A stretch of DNA of 57,179 nucleotides, from positions 1-57,179 of the forward strand of contig JADHME010000003.1 of assembly GCA_016780245.1 (NCBI GenBank), given 5' to 3'. The position numbers and the translations under genes are program-made. Below the pieces are notes generated by a model. The model had not been told where the DNA came from and ran no database searches. It saw only the letters and a program-made list of their open reading frames with translations. Every line of letters starts with the position of its first letter. Position 1 is the first letter of the stretch. Shown one piece after another: positions 19,543 to 28,648 of this stretch. The stretch is from Flavobacteriaceae bacterium. Lineage in GTDB: Bacteria; Bacteroidota; Bacteroidia; Flavobacteriales; Flavobacteriaceae.

Positions 19543-20546
19543 AAATTTTAATAACTGGGGGGTCAGGATTTATTGGATCAGCTTTAATTAGATATTTGTT
19601 AAAAAATTTTAATAACTATCAAATTCTTAATGTTGATAAGCTAACTTATGCCTCAAATGATTCTTTAAATCAATTTGAAAAAAATCAAAATTATAGTCAT
19701 AAGAAAGTTGATATATTAGACAAGATAAACTTAAGGGAGATATTTTTTGACTTTAAACCTGATTTTGTTATGCATCTTGCTGCTGAGTCACATGTTGATA
19801 ATTCAATTAAAACCCCAAGTAAATTTATTGAAACAAATATCATAGGAACTTTTAATTTGTTAAATGTATCATTGGAGTATTCTAAAAAAGTAAACCCTAA
19901 ATTTTACAGATTTCATCATATTTCAACTGATGAGGTTTATGGAGATCTTGAAAAGAATGACCCTAAATTCAGTGAAAAAACATCATATAACCCTAGTTCA
20001 CCATATTCAGCTAGCAAGGCCTCATCAGATCATTTAGTGAGATCATGGACAAGAACATATGGATTGCCTTCAGTAATAACCAATTGTTCAAACAATTATG
20101 GCCCTTACCAAAATGATGAGAAATTAATTCCAACAATAATTAGGAGTGCACTTAATTACGAACCAATTCCTATTTATGGTGACGGAAGCCAAATAAGGGA
20201 TTGGCTTTTCGTTGAGGATCATGTTGCTGCACTTCATAAAGTATTAATAGAAGGTAAAAATAATGAAACTTATAATATTGGTGGCATGAATGAGGTAAAG
20301 AACATAGATGTCGCTATAAAGATTTGCGCAATTTTAGATGATATATATCCAATAAGTTCTCAAGAGTTTAAATCTTACAATAAGCTTATTAAATTTGTAG
20401 ATGATAGACCTGGACATGATAAAAGATATGCAATTGATTGCAGTAAAATTAAACAAGATCTCAACTGGCATCCTAATGAAAATTTCAACAGCGGTATGAT
20501 TAAAACAGTTAAATGGTATTTAGATAAATATAAAAAAGGGAATTAA
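19539..20546 (+). CDS. rmlB: dTDP-glucose 4,6-dehydratase
   Basis: 335 residues. GGSGFIGSALIRY is the NAD site, HLAAESHVDNSI and ISTDEVYGDL are RmlB signatures (TDE with the catalytic Asp-Glu), and YSASKASSDHLV carries YxxxK. NNYGPYQ and RDWLFVEDH complete the substrate pocket. It converts dTDP-glucose to dTDP-4-keto-6-deoxyglucose. It overlaps rmlD by ATGA, and rmlA begins 5 bases after its stop. Confidence 0.96.
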   Translation: MKILITGGSGFIGSALIRYLLKNFNNYQILNVDKLTYASNDSLNQFEKNQNYSHKKVDILDKINLREIFFDFKPDFVMHLAAESHVDNSIKTPSKFIETNIIGTFNLLNVSLEYSKKVNPKFYRFHHISTDEVYGDLEKNDPKFSEKTSYNPSSPYSASKASSDHLVRSWTRTYGLPSVITNCSNNYGPYQNDEKLIPTIIRSALNYEPIPIYGDGSQIRDWLFVEDHVAALHKVLIEGKNNETYNIGGMNEVKNIDVAIKICAILDDIYPISSQEFKSYNKLIKFVDDRPGHDKRYAIDCSKIKQDLNWHPNENFNSGMIKTVKWYLDKYKKGN

Positions 20547-20551
20547 ATATT

Positions 20552-21421
20552 ATGTATAAGGGGATAATTTTAGCAGGTGGCAGAGGTTCAAGACTCTTTC
20601 CAATAACTTTATCAACTTCAAAGCAACTTTTACCTATATATGATAAACCAATGATCTACTATCCATTATCAGTTTTAATGACTGCTGGAATTAAAGATAT
20701 TTTGATAATTGTAAATCCAAATGATTTAGAAAATTATGAGAATCTTTTAGGAGATGGAAGTCAACTAGGTATAAGTATTTCATACAAAGTTCAACCTTCT
20801 CCTGATGGGCTTGCTCAATCATTTATATTAGGAGAAACCTTTATAGGTTCATCGAACGTATGTTTAATTCTTGGAGACAATATATTTTTTGGAGAAAATT
20901 TTTCTAATCATCTTGAAAGGGGCATCAATAGAACAAAAGGAGCTACTATATTTTCTTATCACGTGAATAATCCTGAAGATTTTGGTGTAGTAGAATTTGA
21001 TGGAGATAGAGTTGTAAATATTGAAGAAAAACCTAATAAACCAAAATCTAATCATGCAGTTACGGGTATATATTTTTATGATAATGATGTGATTGAAATT
21101 GCTAAAAATTTAAAGCCTTCCTCAAGAGGAGAGCTTGAAATCACAGATGTAAATAAAACCTATCTTGATAGGAATGAGCTTTATTTGGAGAAAATGAATA
21201 GAGAGTTTGCTTGGCTAGATACTGGTACTTATGATTCATTAATAGCTGCAGGTCAGTTTATTCATATGATTGAAAAACGTCAGGGTCTCAAAGTTGCATG
21301 CCTTGAGGAGATTTCATTTTCCAAAGGATGGATAGGTTCTGAGGAGATGCTAAAGCAAGCAAATAAGTTTAAATCTACCTCTTATGGAAGATATATACTA
21401 AATTTACTTGAAGAAAGATAA
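20552..21421 (+). CDS. rmlA: Glucose-1-phosphate thymidylyltransferase
   Basis: 289 residues, standard length. ILAGGRGSRLFPIT is the nucleotide-binding loop, SKQLLPIYDKPM the conserved sugar-phosphate nucleotidyltransferase stretch, ILGDNIFFG the metal-binding Asp region, and IEEKPNKPKSN and AWLDTGT further substrate contacts. It makes dTDP-glucose from dTTP and glucose-1-phosphate and is normally feedback-inhibited by dTDP-rhamnose. It lies between rmlB and rmlC with 2-5 base gaps. Confidence 0.96.
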   Translation: MYKGIILAGGRGSRLFPITLSTSKQLLPIYDKPMIYYPLSVLMTAGIKDILIIVNPNDLENYENLLGDGSQLGISISYKVQPSPDGLAQSFILGETFIGSSNVCLILGDNIFFGENFSNHLERGINRTKGATIFSYHVNNPEDFGVVEFDGDRVVNIEEKPNKPKSNHAVTGIYFYDNDVIEIAKNLKPSSRGELEITDVNKTYLDRNELYLEKMNREFAWLDTGTYDSLIAAGQFIHMIEKRQGLKVACLEEISFSKGWIGSEEMLKQANKFKSTSYGRYILNLLEER

Positions 21422-21423
21422 TT

Positions 21424-21978
21424 ATGAATATAACTAAATGCTCAATCGAAGGGGTAAGAATTATAGAGCCTGATGTTTACGAGGATGAAAGGGGTTTTTT
21501 CTATGAAAGTTATCATCAAGAAAAATATAAAAACTTAATAAATATCAAAGAAAACTTTGTTCAAGACAATCATTCCAAGTCTTCTTATGGAGTGTTAAGA
21601 GGTCTTCACTTTCAAAAGAATCAAGCACAAGGGAAGCTAATAAGAGTGATACAGGGTAATGTATATGATTTTTTTATAGATATAAGACAAGAATCTGAAA
21701 CTTTTGGTAAAGCTTTTGGAATCGAAATTAGTGAAAAAAATAAGTTGCAAGTTTGGCTTCCTCCAGGATTGGCTCATGGATTTTTAACTTTAAGTCCATT
21801 TGCTGAATTTGAGTACAAATGCACAAATTTTTATGATCCAAATGATGAACATTGTTTAATATGGACTGATCCTCAAATTAATCTAAAATTGCCTATCCCA
21901 AAAGGAGATATAATAGTTTCACAAAAAGATTTAAATGGTCTGACTTTTGATGAGTTGATAACCAAGGGTATTATATAG
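21424..21978 (+). CDS. rmlC: dTDP-4-dehydrorhamnose 3,5-epimerase
   Basis: 184 residues, a cupin-type epimerase. ERGFFYESYHQEKY, GVLRGLHFQ with the catalytic His, VWLPPGLAHGFLTLS, and the CTNFYDP Tyr segment that contributes the acid are all present. It epimerises C3 and C5 of the RmlB product. The gene ends immediately before the ATG of the next gene. A more divergent RmlC-like protein is encoded at 32425-32970 in a CDP-sugar context. Confidence 0.95.
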   Translation: MNITKCSIEGVRIIEPDVYEDERGFFYESYHQEKYKNLINIKENFVQDNHSKSSYGVLRGLHFQKNQAQGKLIRVIQGNVYDFFIDIRQESETFGKAFGIEISEKNKLQVWLPPGLAHGFLTLSPFAEFEYKCTNFYDPNDEHCLIWTDPQINLKLPIPKGDIIVSQKDLNGLTFDELITKGII

Positions 21979-22986
21979 ATGAACTTATTGGTAACTGGTT
22001 CTGCAGGGTTTATAGGCTCTCAATTATGTATAAATCTTTTAGAAAGAGGCGATAAAGTCATAGGTTTAGATAATCTAAATGATTATTACAATATTCTTCT
22101 TAAGAAAGCTAGACTAGAAAGGCATCTCAATCATAAAAACTTTTCTCATTACCATGTAGATATATCAAATAAAGCTGATCTTGAAAAAGTTTTTAAAGAG
22201 AATAGCATTGATGTTGTTGTTAATCTTGCTGCCCAAGCAGGGGTAAGATACTCAATTGAAAATCCTGATGTATATATTCAAAGTAATATTGTTGGTTTTA
22301 TGAATATCCTTGAGTGTTGCAGACACAATAAGATTAGTAATCTTGTATATGCTTCATCTAGCTCTGTTTATGGAGCAAATACAACCAAACCATTCTCTGT
22401 ACATGATAATGTTGACCACCCGCTCAGTCTTTATGCAGCTTCAAAGAAATCTAACGAACTTATGGCTCATACTTATAGTAACTTATTTGAACTTAGCACA
22501 ACCGGCCTGAGATTTTTCACAGTTTATGGTCCTTGGGGAAGACCAGATATGGCTTTATTTAAATTCACTAAAGCAATTATGAACGAAGAAATGATAGATG
22601 TTTACAATTATGGAAATCACGAAAGAGATTTTACATATATTGATGATATCATAGAGGGAGTTATTAGGGTTATTGATAATCCAGCTAAGTCAAACACTCA
22701 TTGGAATGGCAAAAATCCAGATCCTGGATCAAGTTTTGCACCTTGGAAAGTTTATAATATTGGAAGCAATAACCCTGTTAAACTTAACGATTATATTGCA
22801 GCAATCGAAAAAAATCTTGGAAAAAAAGCAAATATCAACTTGCTCCCGCTTCAGCCAGGAGATGTTGTTGCAACATATGCTGATGTTGAGGATTTATTTA
22901 TAACATTCAATTTTAAGCCAAAATATAATATTCATGAAGGCGTAAAAAACTTTGTTGATTGGTTTAAAAAACATCCAAATTTTTAG
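21979..22986 (+). CDS. UDP-glucuronate 4-epimerase
   Basis: 335 residues, extended SDR of the capsular UDP-glucuronate epimerase group. GSAGFIGSQL is the NAD site, GLDNLNDYYNI the coenzyme-specificity segment, LAAQAGVRYSIENP and SSSSVYGAN are diagnostic of this subgroup, and YAASKKSNE holds YxxxK. FTVYGPWGRPDMA is also typical. It interconverts UDP-glucuronate and UDP-galacturonate, which fits the UDP-glucose dehydrogenase at the left edge of the window. It directly abuts rmlC, and an ABC transporter gene follows after 6 bases. Confidence 0.9.
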   Translation: MNLLVTGSAGFIGSQLCINLLERGDKVIGLDNLNDYYNILLKKARLERHLNHKNFSHYHVDISNKADLEKVFKENSIDVVVNLAAQAGVRYSIENPDVYIQSNIVGFMNILECCRHNKISNLVYASSSSVYGANTTKPFSVHDNVDHPLSLYAASKKSNELMAHTYSNLFELSTTGLRFFTVYGPWGRPDMALFKFTKAIMNEEMIDVYNYGNHERDFTYIDDIIEGVIRVIDNPAKSNTHWNGKNPDPGSSFAPWKVYNIGSNNPVKLNDYIAAIEKNLGKKANINLLPLQPGDVVATYADVEDLFITFNFKPKYNIHEGVKNFVDWFKKHPNF

Positions 22987-22992
22987 AGCAAA

Positions 22993-24789
22993 ATGACAGC
23001 AAATAATAATACCTTAAGTTTGATAAATTCTTTAAAAAGCTTATGGAATCACTTTACAATAAAAAGAAAATATCAACTCGCTCTTATAACATTAGCCACA
23101 TTTATTACTGCTATTTTAGACCTTGTAAGCATAGGTACTATTATGCCTTTTATATCAGTAATTATGGACTCAGAAGCAACCTTCAATAATCCATCTTTTA
23201 ATGAATATTTTATAAATTATGGATATTCATCTGGAGAAGAAATTATTTTACCCATCACATATTTTTTTATATCAATAAATATAATAGCTGCGATTATAAA
23301 AGTAATTATTTTTTGGTTTCAAAATAAGATTAGTGTTCTTTGCGGCAACGACCTTAGTAGATTAGCTTATACTAAAACAATATACCAACCTTTTGAAATA
23401 CATATCAATAGAAACTCTGGTGACGTTATCAGCTCAATTGTAAACAATGTGAATATTACAATTTTTGGAGTACTTTACATGGTTCTTCTTTTTATAAGTT
23501 CACTAATCTTTACTTTAGCTATTTTAGGAGGCATTTTGATCATAGATCCCACTATTTCATTAATTGCCTTAGCTACTCTATGTTTTTTCTATATACCAAT
23601 ATCTATATTTCTTAAAGGTAGACTTGAAAGAAATAGCAAGGTTGTAGATTTAGGGCAAAAAAAGATTGTTAGATTTATTCAAGAAGCTTTAGGAGGCATC
23701 AGGAACCTAATACTGGATAAATCACATGATTTTTTTATATCAAAATATAATGAAATAGACTTTAATTTAAGAGATGCTGTTGCAGAGAATAAATTTTTAG
23801 GTAGTGTTCCACGTTATGTTATTGAAGCTTTAGTTGTAATATTAATGGCATTACTTGGACTATATTATGCTTATCAACCAAATGGCATGAGCGAAGGTCT
23901 TCCTATATTAGGTTTTATCGCTTTAGCTTCTCAAAAACTTATACCAAATATGCAGCAAATTTATAGATGTTATGCTTCAATTGCGGGTAGCAAAGAAAAC
24001 CTTGATGATACCCTCGAAATTCTCAATCAAGAACTTATTACTAATGATGATAGTCTATCATCTCAAAAAATTATCAATGATTTTAATAAATTATCTCTAC
24101 GAAATATTTCATTTAGATATTCTCAAAGTGAACCATTAATATTTAATGATATTAGTTTAGATATCTACAAGGGTGAAAAAGTTGGAATTGTTGGAGTTAC
24201 AGGAGGCGGTAAGAGTACCCTTATAGATTTAATTCTTGGTTTATTGAAGCCTGAATCTGGCCAAATTCTTATTGATGAAAACAACATGGAAAGTGTTAAG
24301 AACTCATGGCAAAAAATGATTTCTCATGTACCTCAAGACGTTTATTACAGCGATGACTCATTTGCCAAAAATATTGCTTTTGGAACAGATATAAAAAATC
24401 TTAATCAAGATAAGCTCACTAATGCTTCTAAAGATGCGTTTATACTTGATTATATTTTGCAACAGGATGATAAGTTTGAACATATTTTAGGTGAATCTGG
24501 TGTCCAGCTATCGGGTGGTCAAAAACAAAGACTTGGAATTGCAAGAGCTTTATACAAAGATTCGAATATAATAATTTTTGATGAAGCTACCAGCGCTTTA
24601 GACGAAAAAACTGAAAAAGATGTTGTTAATTCTATTCAATCAATAGATTCAAAAAAAACTGTTTTAATAATAGCTCATCGACTATCAACCATAAAACATG
24701 CAGATAGAATAGTGTGTGTTGAGCATGGAAAAATTATAACTTTCAACTCATTTGCAGAATATGAGAAAGAAAAACTGAGCAATTTATAA
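22993..24789 (+). CDS. ABC transporter with fused permease and ATPase, candidate lipid-linked glycan flippase
   Basis: 598 residues. The N-terminal half (~30-330) holds about six membrane spans. The ATPase half has Walker A GVTGGGKST (401-409), signature LSGGQKQR (506-513), Walker B IIIFDEATSALD with D530/E531, and the H-loop in IIAHRLST. The layout matches MsbA/PglK-type half-transporters that dimerise and flip lipid-linked sugars or lipid A. No Wzx-type flippase is seen in the window, so this is the best candidate for moving the repeat unit across the inner membrane. Its stop overlaps the next ATG (TAATG). Confidence 0.85.
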   Translation: MTANNNTLSLINSLKSLWNHFTIKRKYQLALITLATFITAILDLVSIGTIMPFISVIMDSEATFNNPSFNEYFINYGYSSGEEIILPITYFFISINIIAAIIKVIIFWFQNKISVLCGNDLSRLAYTKTIYQPFEIHINRNSGDVISSIVNNVNITIFGVLYMVLLFISSLIFTLAILGGILIIDPTISLIALATLCFFYIPISIFLKGRLERNSKVVDLGQKKIVRFIQEALGGIRNLILDKSHDFFISKYNEIDFNLRDAVAENKFLGSVPRYVIEALVVILMALLGLYYAYQPNGMSEGLPILGFIALASQKLIPNMQQIYRCYASIAGSKENLDDTLEILNQELITNDDSLSSQKIINDFNKLSLRNISFRYSQSEPLIFNDISLDIYKGEKVGIVGVTGGGKSTLIDLILGLLKPESGQILIDENNMESVKNSWQKMISHVPQDVYYSDDSFAKNIAFGTDIKNLNQDKLTNASKDAFILDYILQQDDKFEHILGESGVQLSGGQKQRLGIARALYKDSNIIIFDEATSALDEKTEKDVVNSIQSIDSKKTVLIIAHRLSTIKHADRIVCVEHGKIITFNSFAEYEKEKLSNL

Positions 24790-26783
24790 TGTGCGGCCTT
24801 GTTGGTTACATTGAATCTAAAAATAGTGCGAATTGCTCGCATGATATTGACAAAGCAATAGCATCATTAGAGCACAGAGGACCTGATGCAACTGGTAAGG
24901 ATGAGTTTTATACTAATAAAAAAGTAGGATTTGGACATAGAAGATTATCTATATTAGACATTTCTGATGCCGGCAATCAGCCAATGGAATCTTTTACTGG
25001 AAGATTTAAGATTGTTTTCAATGGTGAGATTTATAATCATTTAGAAATACGAGAACACATAAAAAATACATACAGTTTTAATTCTTGGAAAAGCTCATCT
25101 GACACTGAAACTCTTGTAAATTTATTTGAGTTTATTGAATTTAAAGATGCTCTTAAATTAATAAAAGGTATGTTTGCAATAGCTTTATTTGACTTAAGAA
25201 ATAACTTTATATACTTTGCTAGGGATAGAATTGGAGAAAAGCCATTATATTTGTCCTTCAATGAATCATCTATTCTTTTTGGATCTGAATTAATTGCTTT
25301 AACAAAATTTTCTTCATTTGACAAAGATATTTCTATGAATGCTTTGTCTTCTTTCTTTAAATTTAATTATATTCCTGCCCCACAAACAATTTATAGCAGC
25401 ACTTTTAAATGTCCTCCTGGAAAATTTATTTGCATCGACCTAAACAAATCTATATTTAAAAAGACTTATGATTGTTTTGATGATATTTTTTCTAATGATG
25501 GTGCTTCAATTAATGATTACTGGTCTTCTTCAGATTTATTAGATAAATCTATAATAGAAACTAGAGATTTTAATGAGGCTTCATTAAATCTAGAAAGCAT
25601 TATTTCTAAAGCCGTAAAAAATCAATTGATATCGGATATGCCTATAGGAGCCTTTTTATCAGGGGGCATAGATTCTACATTAATTACAGCTTTGATGCAG
25701 AAAGAAAGCATGGATAAAGTTAAGACTTTCACGATTGGTTTTGAAGATAAAAGATATGACGAATCAAGTTATGCAAAAGAAGTCGCTAACCATTTAGGAA
25801 CAAGTCATACAGAACTAATCTTATCTCAAGATGATGTAATTAATGTCATTCCAAACCTAAGTAAAATTTATAGCGAACCATTTGCTGATTCATCACAAAT
25901 TCCAACTCTTTTAGTTTCTAAACTCGCTAAATCTGAAGTTTCTGTTGCCTTATCTGGAGATGGAGGTGATGAGTTATTTGGTGGATATAATAGATATTTT
26001 TTAGCACCAACAGTTTGGTCTATATTAAAAAAATTTCCATTTTCTTTAAGGAGTTTTAGTGCTGATATCATTTTGTCTTCTCCTAATTTTTTAAAGTCAA
26101 TAGAAAATACATCTAGATTCTTCTATAAGAAAACTCCCGTACAGTTGGTTGAAAAGATTCAATCATTATTCTCTAAAGTTAAAAATATTGAATCAGAAAA
26201 AGATTTGTTCATATCATTGATTTCAGGCTATGAAGATTTATCAGAACTTCTGAACTTTAAATCGAACCCGCAATCCTATGCTTATAATGATAAAATATGG
26301 TCAAATGCAAGCTTATCATTTCAAGAGAAGATGATGTTCTTAGACATGATAACTTATTTACCAGATGACATAATGTGCAAAGTAGACAGAGCTACAATGG
26401 CATTTAGTTTAGAATCAAGAGCACCATTTCTTCATCAAGATGTTGTTGAAGCAAGTTACAAAATACCAACTAATTACAAAATAAAAAATAAAAATGGAAA
26501 ACATATACTAAAAAATATTCTCTATAAGTATGTGCCTAAGGATTTAGTTGAGAGACCAAAACAGGGCTTTGGAATACCATTAGATGAATGGATTAAGGGA
26601 CCATTAAAAAATGATTTTTATGAATCAATATCAGATGAAAATTTATCTCATAATTTAATTAACAAAAGCATGGTTAAAAAGATGCTAGAAGATCATATTG
26701 ACGGAAAAAGAAACTGGCAAAATCAATTATGGGCAATTTACTCTTTCCAAAGCTGGTTTCATGAAAATGAAATAAATTCTTAA
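24789..26783 (+). CDS. asnB: Asparagine synthetase (glutamine-hydrolysing) family amidotransferase
   Basis: 664 residues. The protein starts MCGLVGY, so Cys2 after Met removal is the glutaminase nucleophile, followed by LEHRGPDATG and VFNGEIYNH. The synthetase domain has the PP-loop FLSGGIDSTL near residue 290, SGDGGDELFGGY and LESRAPFLHQ. True asparagine synthetases and sugar-modifying relatives share these motifs. In polysaccharide loci such genes are linked to converting uronic acids to uronamides. With UDP-galacturonate made next door, this role is plausible but unproven. A housekeeping asparagine synthetase cannot be excluded. Confidence 0.88.
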   Translation: MCGLVGYIESKNSANCSHDIDKAIASLEHRGPDATGKDEFYTNKKVGFGHRRLSILDISDAGNQPMESFTGRFKIVFNGEIYNHLEIREHIKNTYSFNSWKSSSDTETLVNLFEFIEFKDALKLIKGMFAIALFDLRNNFIYFARDRIGEKPLYLSFNESSILFGSELIALTKFSSFDKDISMNALSSFFKFNYIPAPQTIYSSTFKCPPGKFICIDLNKSIFKKTYDCFDDIFSNDGASINDYWSSSDLLDKSIIETRDFNEASLNLESIISKAVKNQLISDMPIGAFLSGGIDSTLITALMQKESMDKVKTFTIGFEDKRYDESSYAKEVANHLGTSHTELILSQDDVINVIPNLSKIYSEPFADSSQIPTLLVSKLAKSEVSVALSGDGGDELFGGYNRYFLAPTVWSILKKFPFSLRSFSADIILSSPNFLKSIENTSRFFYKKTPVQLVEKIQSLFSKVKNIESEKDLFISLISGYEDLSELLNFKSNPQSYAYNDKIWSNASLSFQEKMMFLDMITYLPDDIMCKVDRATMAFSLESRAPFLHQDVVEASYKIPTNYKIKNKNGKHILKNILYKYVPKDLVERPKQGFGIPLDEWIKGPLKNDFYESISDENLSHNLINKSMVKKMLEDHIDGKRNWQNQLWAIYSFQSWFHENEINS

Positions 26784-26785
26784 CT

Positions 26786-27709
26786 ATGCATAATATTTTA
26801 ATTTTAGGCGGAGGCGGTTTTATTGGTAAGAACATATTAAGGTATATGGATCAGGTAGATTTTTTTAAAAATTATAAAAAGTTTATAACAAGTACTAAAA
26901 AATCATTCATTTCAGAAGATGGCCTGACAAATTGTGAGATATGTAATATAAAACTAGAACAAGTCGATAAGATAAAGAATCTAATTGAAGTAAATCATAT
27001 TAAAACAATAGTTCACTTAGTATCAGGGATGATTCCATCATCAAATGAAAATGATTTTAAAGAAGAGAAAAGAGCTGTCATCAGACCAACACATGAGATT
27101 TTTTCTTTTGCTGCAAAGAATCGAGTAAAAGTAATTTTTATTTCCTCTGGAGGAACAATCTATAAAAATAATTTACTAGATCATAAAGAAATCGAAGATC
27201 TCAATCCAATAAACTTTTATGGTAAGTCTAAAGTTGCTATTGAAAAAAATCTTAAAGATTTACATAACAGTTTTAATCTACGATATATCACTTTAAGACC
27301 TTCAAATGTATACGGTAATTTTTATAGCTTGAATTCTAATCAAGGCTTGATTCCTAATACTATTAATAACATTCTTAAAAAAGAGCCAATCACAATTTGG
27401 GGTGATGGTTCAGATAAAAGAGACTATTTATATGCTGAAGATTTGGCTAGTACAATCTGTCAAATGATTCTAAAAGAAGAAATATATGGTGAATTTAATG
27501 TGGCGTCATCATCTGTACATAGCGTTCTTGAAGTCATAAGATTAATCGAATCAAAAATAAATATTCCTGCTAATATAATATTTCAAAAAAGAAGAGATGT
27601 TGATGCATCTTGTAATTCTTTAGATACCTCGAAAATACAAAGAGTTATAGACTTTAAACCTCATAATTTAGACTACGGTCTTGATAAGATTATAAAAAAA
27701 TTCTTATAA
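26786..27709 (+). CDS. NAD-dependent epimerase/dehydratase (UDP-glucose 4-epimerase-like)
   Basis: 307 residues, extended SDR. ILGGGGFIGKN is the NAD loop, FISSGGTIY sits at the Ser/Thr catalytic strand, FYGKSKVAIE carries YxxxK, RPSNVYG follows, and DKRDYLYAEDLA is the C-terminal substrate segment. Many UDP-sugar 4-epimerases and reductases look like this, and I cannot choose the substrate. It lies between the asnB-like gene and two glycosyltransferases with 2-3 base gaps, so it probably supplies a sugar for this repeat unit. Confidence 0.8.
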   Translation: MHNILILGGGGFIGKNILRYMDQVDFFKNYKKFITSTKKSFISEDGLTNCEICNIKLEQVDKIKNLIEVNHIKTIVHLVSGMIPSSNENDFKEEKRAVIRPTHEIFSFAAKNRVKVIFISSGGTIYKNNLLDHKEIEDLNPINFYGKSKVAIEKNLKDLHNSFNLRYITLRPSNVYGNFYSLNSNQGLIPNTINNILKKEPITIWGDGSDKRDYLYAEDLASTICQMILKEEIYGEFNVASSSVHSVLEVIRLIESKINIPANIIFQKRRDVDASCNSLDTSKIQRVIDFKPHNLDYGLDKIIKKFL

Positions 27710-27712
27710 AGC

Positions 27713-28648
27713 ATGAATAACAACCTTGCAATTTTCATACCTACCTACAACAGACCTTCAATTCTTAAGTCTAATCTAGTAAATATAATATCTCAGGCTA
27801 AAGAATTTAATATCCCTATTTACATTTCTGACGACAGCAATAACGACGAAACAAAAAAAATTATTGAAGGGTACATGAAAAATTATAATTTGTTGAATTA
27901 CTCACAAAATATACCAAGCCTAGGTCATGATAGAAATATTGTTTCTTGTTTGTCTAATAAGGAATATGAATACATTTGGCTTATGGGTGATTCCATGTCA
28001 ATTTCAGATAATGCGATTAAAATAATCTTAGATATAATAGAAATTGAATCGCCAAATATTATAAGCTGTGGAGCAGAAAATAGGAGCATAGATATAGACT
28101 CTAGCCATATATATGATAAGGACTTCATACTTGAAAAATTTGGTTGGCACAATACCTTAACTGGAACGACAATATATAGTAAAAATGCTTTAAGCTTTGT
28201 TCAAAATTTAGATCTTCTTGAATGTAAAAACTTCCCACAAATATCAATTATTTTTAAAGCCTTAAATAAAAAATGTTCTTTTTATTGGGAGAAAAAACCC
28301 TTAATTTATGCTCATAAAGATAAAGAAAGTTATTGGCAAAATAACATATTCGAAACATTTATTGACGATTTCTCAAGGGTCGTCTTTTATTTACCACCAG
28401 AATACTCAAACCATCTTAAGTCTAAGGTTATTCCCATCCATTCTAAAAGAGCTAAAATTTTTGATTTAAAATCTTTATTAGTTTTGAGAACTGAAGGTAT
28501 TTTTGATTTTAACAAGTTTAAAAAATACTATAAAACATTTAGAAATAATAGTAGAACAAATCTGCTCATAATATTAATAATCTCCATCATCCCTAAATCA
28601 ATTTTGATTCCAATTCGTGCATTCAATAAGAGTAGTTATAAGAAATGA
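27713..28648 (+). CDS. Glycosyltransferase family 2
   Basis: 311 residues. FIPTYNRP is the GT-A start motif, IYISDDSNND the first nucleotide-binding Asp pair and IWLMGDSMSI stands where the DxD metal site is expected (only one Asp). The C-terminal part ends in a hydrophobic stretch (~285-303), which may anchor it to the inner membrane. The acceptor and donor are unknown; abequosyl- and related deoxysugar transferases have similar shapes. It overlaps the polymerase gene by ATGA. Confidence 0.8.
   Translation: MNNNLAIFIPTYNRPSILKSNLVNIISQAKEFNIPIYISDDSNNDETKKIIEGYMKNYNLLNYSQNIPSLGHDRNIVSCLSNKEYEYIWLMGDSMSISDNAIKIILDIIEIESPNIISCGAENRSIDIDSSHIYDKDFILEKFGWHNTLTGTTIYSKNALSFVQNLDLLECKNFPQISIIFKALNKKCSFYWEKKPLIYAHKDKESYWQNNIFETFIDDFSRVVFYLPPEYSNHLKSKVIPIHSKRAKIFDLKSLLVLRTEGIFDFNKFKKYYKTFRNNSRTNLLIILIISIIPKSILIPIRAFNKSSYKK

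Noticed and set aside
22310-22903. Two plus-strand ORFs (66 and 76 codons) within the UDP-glucuronate epimerase gene
   Set aside because: They are out-of-frame shadows of a clear, full-length enzyme.
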